Part shown: piece by piece, positions 6,842 to 6,875 of the stretch
Layout of the letters: each line of letters starts with the position of its first letter
Position numbering within the stretch: position 1 is the stretch's first letter
Source: Paracoccaceae bacterium
GTDB lineage: Bacteria > Pseudomonadota > Alphaproteobacteria > Rhodobacterales > Rhodobacteraceae
Reading direction: 5' to 3'
NCBI GenBank assembly: GCA_003545125.1
Contig: DQCI01000246.1
Location: 16,706-23,580, forward strand
DNA length: 6,875 bases
Notes under the pieces: model-generated
The model's database searches: none
Told to the model about the DNA's origin: nothing
The model's input: only the letters and a program-made list of their open reading frames with translations
Made by a program: the position numbers and the translations under genes

Positions 6842-6875
6842 GTGACTGGCGGCGAGACCCAACCCGGCGCTGCGG
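6842..6875 (+). CDS. Possible start of a divergent gene (very partial)
   Basis: A GTG at 6842 opens a frame of 11 codons reading M-T-G-G-E-T-Q-P-G-A-A that continues past the window edge. A purine-rich GAGAGAG lies about eight bases upstream and could be a ribosome site. Third positions are mostly G or C. Regulators often stand divergent to cyd operons, but eleven residues are too few to name a family, and the frame could be chance. Confidence 0.22.
   Translation, partial: MTGGETQPGAA

Larger units (their letters stand above)
6722..6875 (-). promoter_or_regulatory. Upstream region of the cyd operon
   Basis: This stretch precedes cydD and probably carries the main operon promoter. It contains the FNR-like dyad at 6777-6790 and an A-run near 6823-6827. 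If an FNR-type activator bound that dyad at the usual -41.5 position, transcription would begin near 6742, leaving a leader of about 20 bases before the ATG at 6721; that spacing is plausible but no clear -10 is visible there. All three minus-strand frames from the right edge are short and open, so the 3' end of an upstream gene cannot be ruled out, though none gives a recognisable peptide. Confidence 0.4.

Noticed and set aside
1..6875. CRISPR array, insertion sequence, tRNA or rRNA
   Set aside because: I saw no spaced direct repeats, transposase-like frame, terminal inverted repeats or structural RNA pattern; coding sequence occupies nearly the whole window.

Overview
The window is a high-GC stretch (roughly two-thirds G+C by eye, with strong G/C preference at third codon positions). 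It is almost entirely filled by one minus-strand operon, read from the right end to the left: cydD, cydC, cydA, cydB, then a ferritin-like gene that runs off the left edge. Base composition, the cydDCAB gene order and protein character suggest an alphaproteobacterium, perhaps Rhodobacterales-like. That placement is inferred, because the window has no marker gene.

Right part (about 5075-6721 and 3420-5078): cydD and cydC encode the two half-transporters of the CydDC heterodimeric ABC exporter, which is needed to assemble cytochrome bd. They overlap by an ATGA and are surely co-translated. Upstream of cydD lies an intergenic stretch (6722-6875) with an FNR/CRP-type dyad (6777-6790) and perhaps the first codons of a divergent gene.

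Middle (1693-3297 and 536-1687): cydA and cydB encode the two large subunits of a long-Q-loop (E. coli-like) cytochrome bd quinol oxidase. All three heme axial ligands and the quinol-site residues are intact. A 122-base gap between cydC and cydA holds an AT-rich dyad at 3391-3413 that resembles an NsrR (Rrf2 family, nitric-oxide-sensing) operator, so cydAB may have its own promoter inside the operon.

Left part (1-525): 10 bases after the cydB stop, with a strong ribosome-binding site overlapping that stop, begins a gene for a small helical protein with an ExxH-containing, ferritin-like (DUF2202-like) pattern and a histidine-rich C-terminal part. It sits where the small subunit gene cydX is often found. 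This is the least ordinary item in the window.

Together the genes make a low-oxygen, NO-resistant terminal oxidase plus its assembly exporter, with a possible metal-binding accessory protein. I found no mobile element, CRISPR array, tRNA or rRNA. Long plus-strand open frames exist opposite every cyd gene, but they are high-GC antisense shadows.
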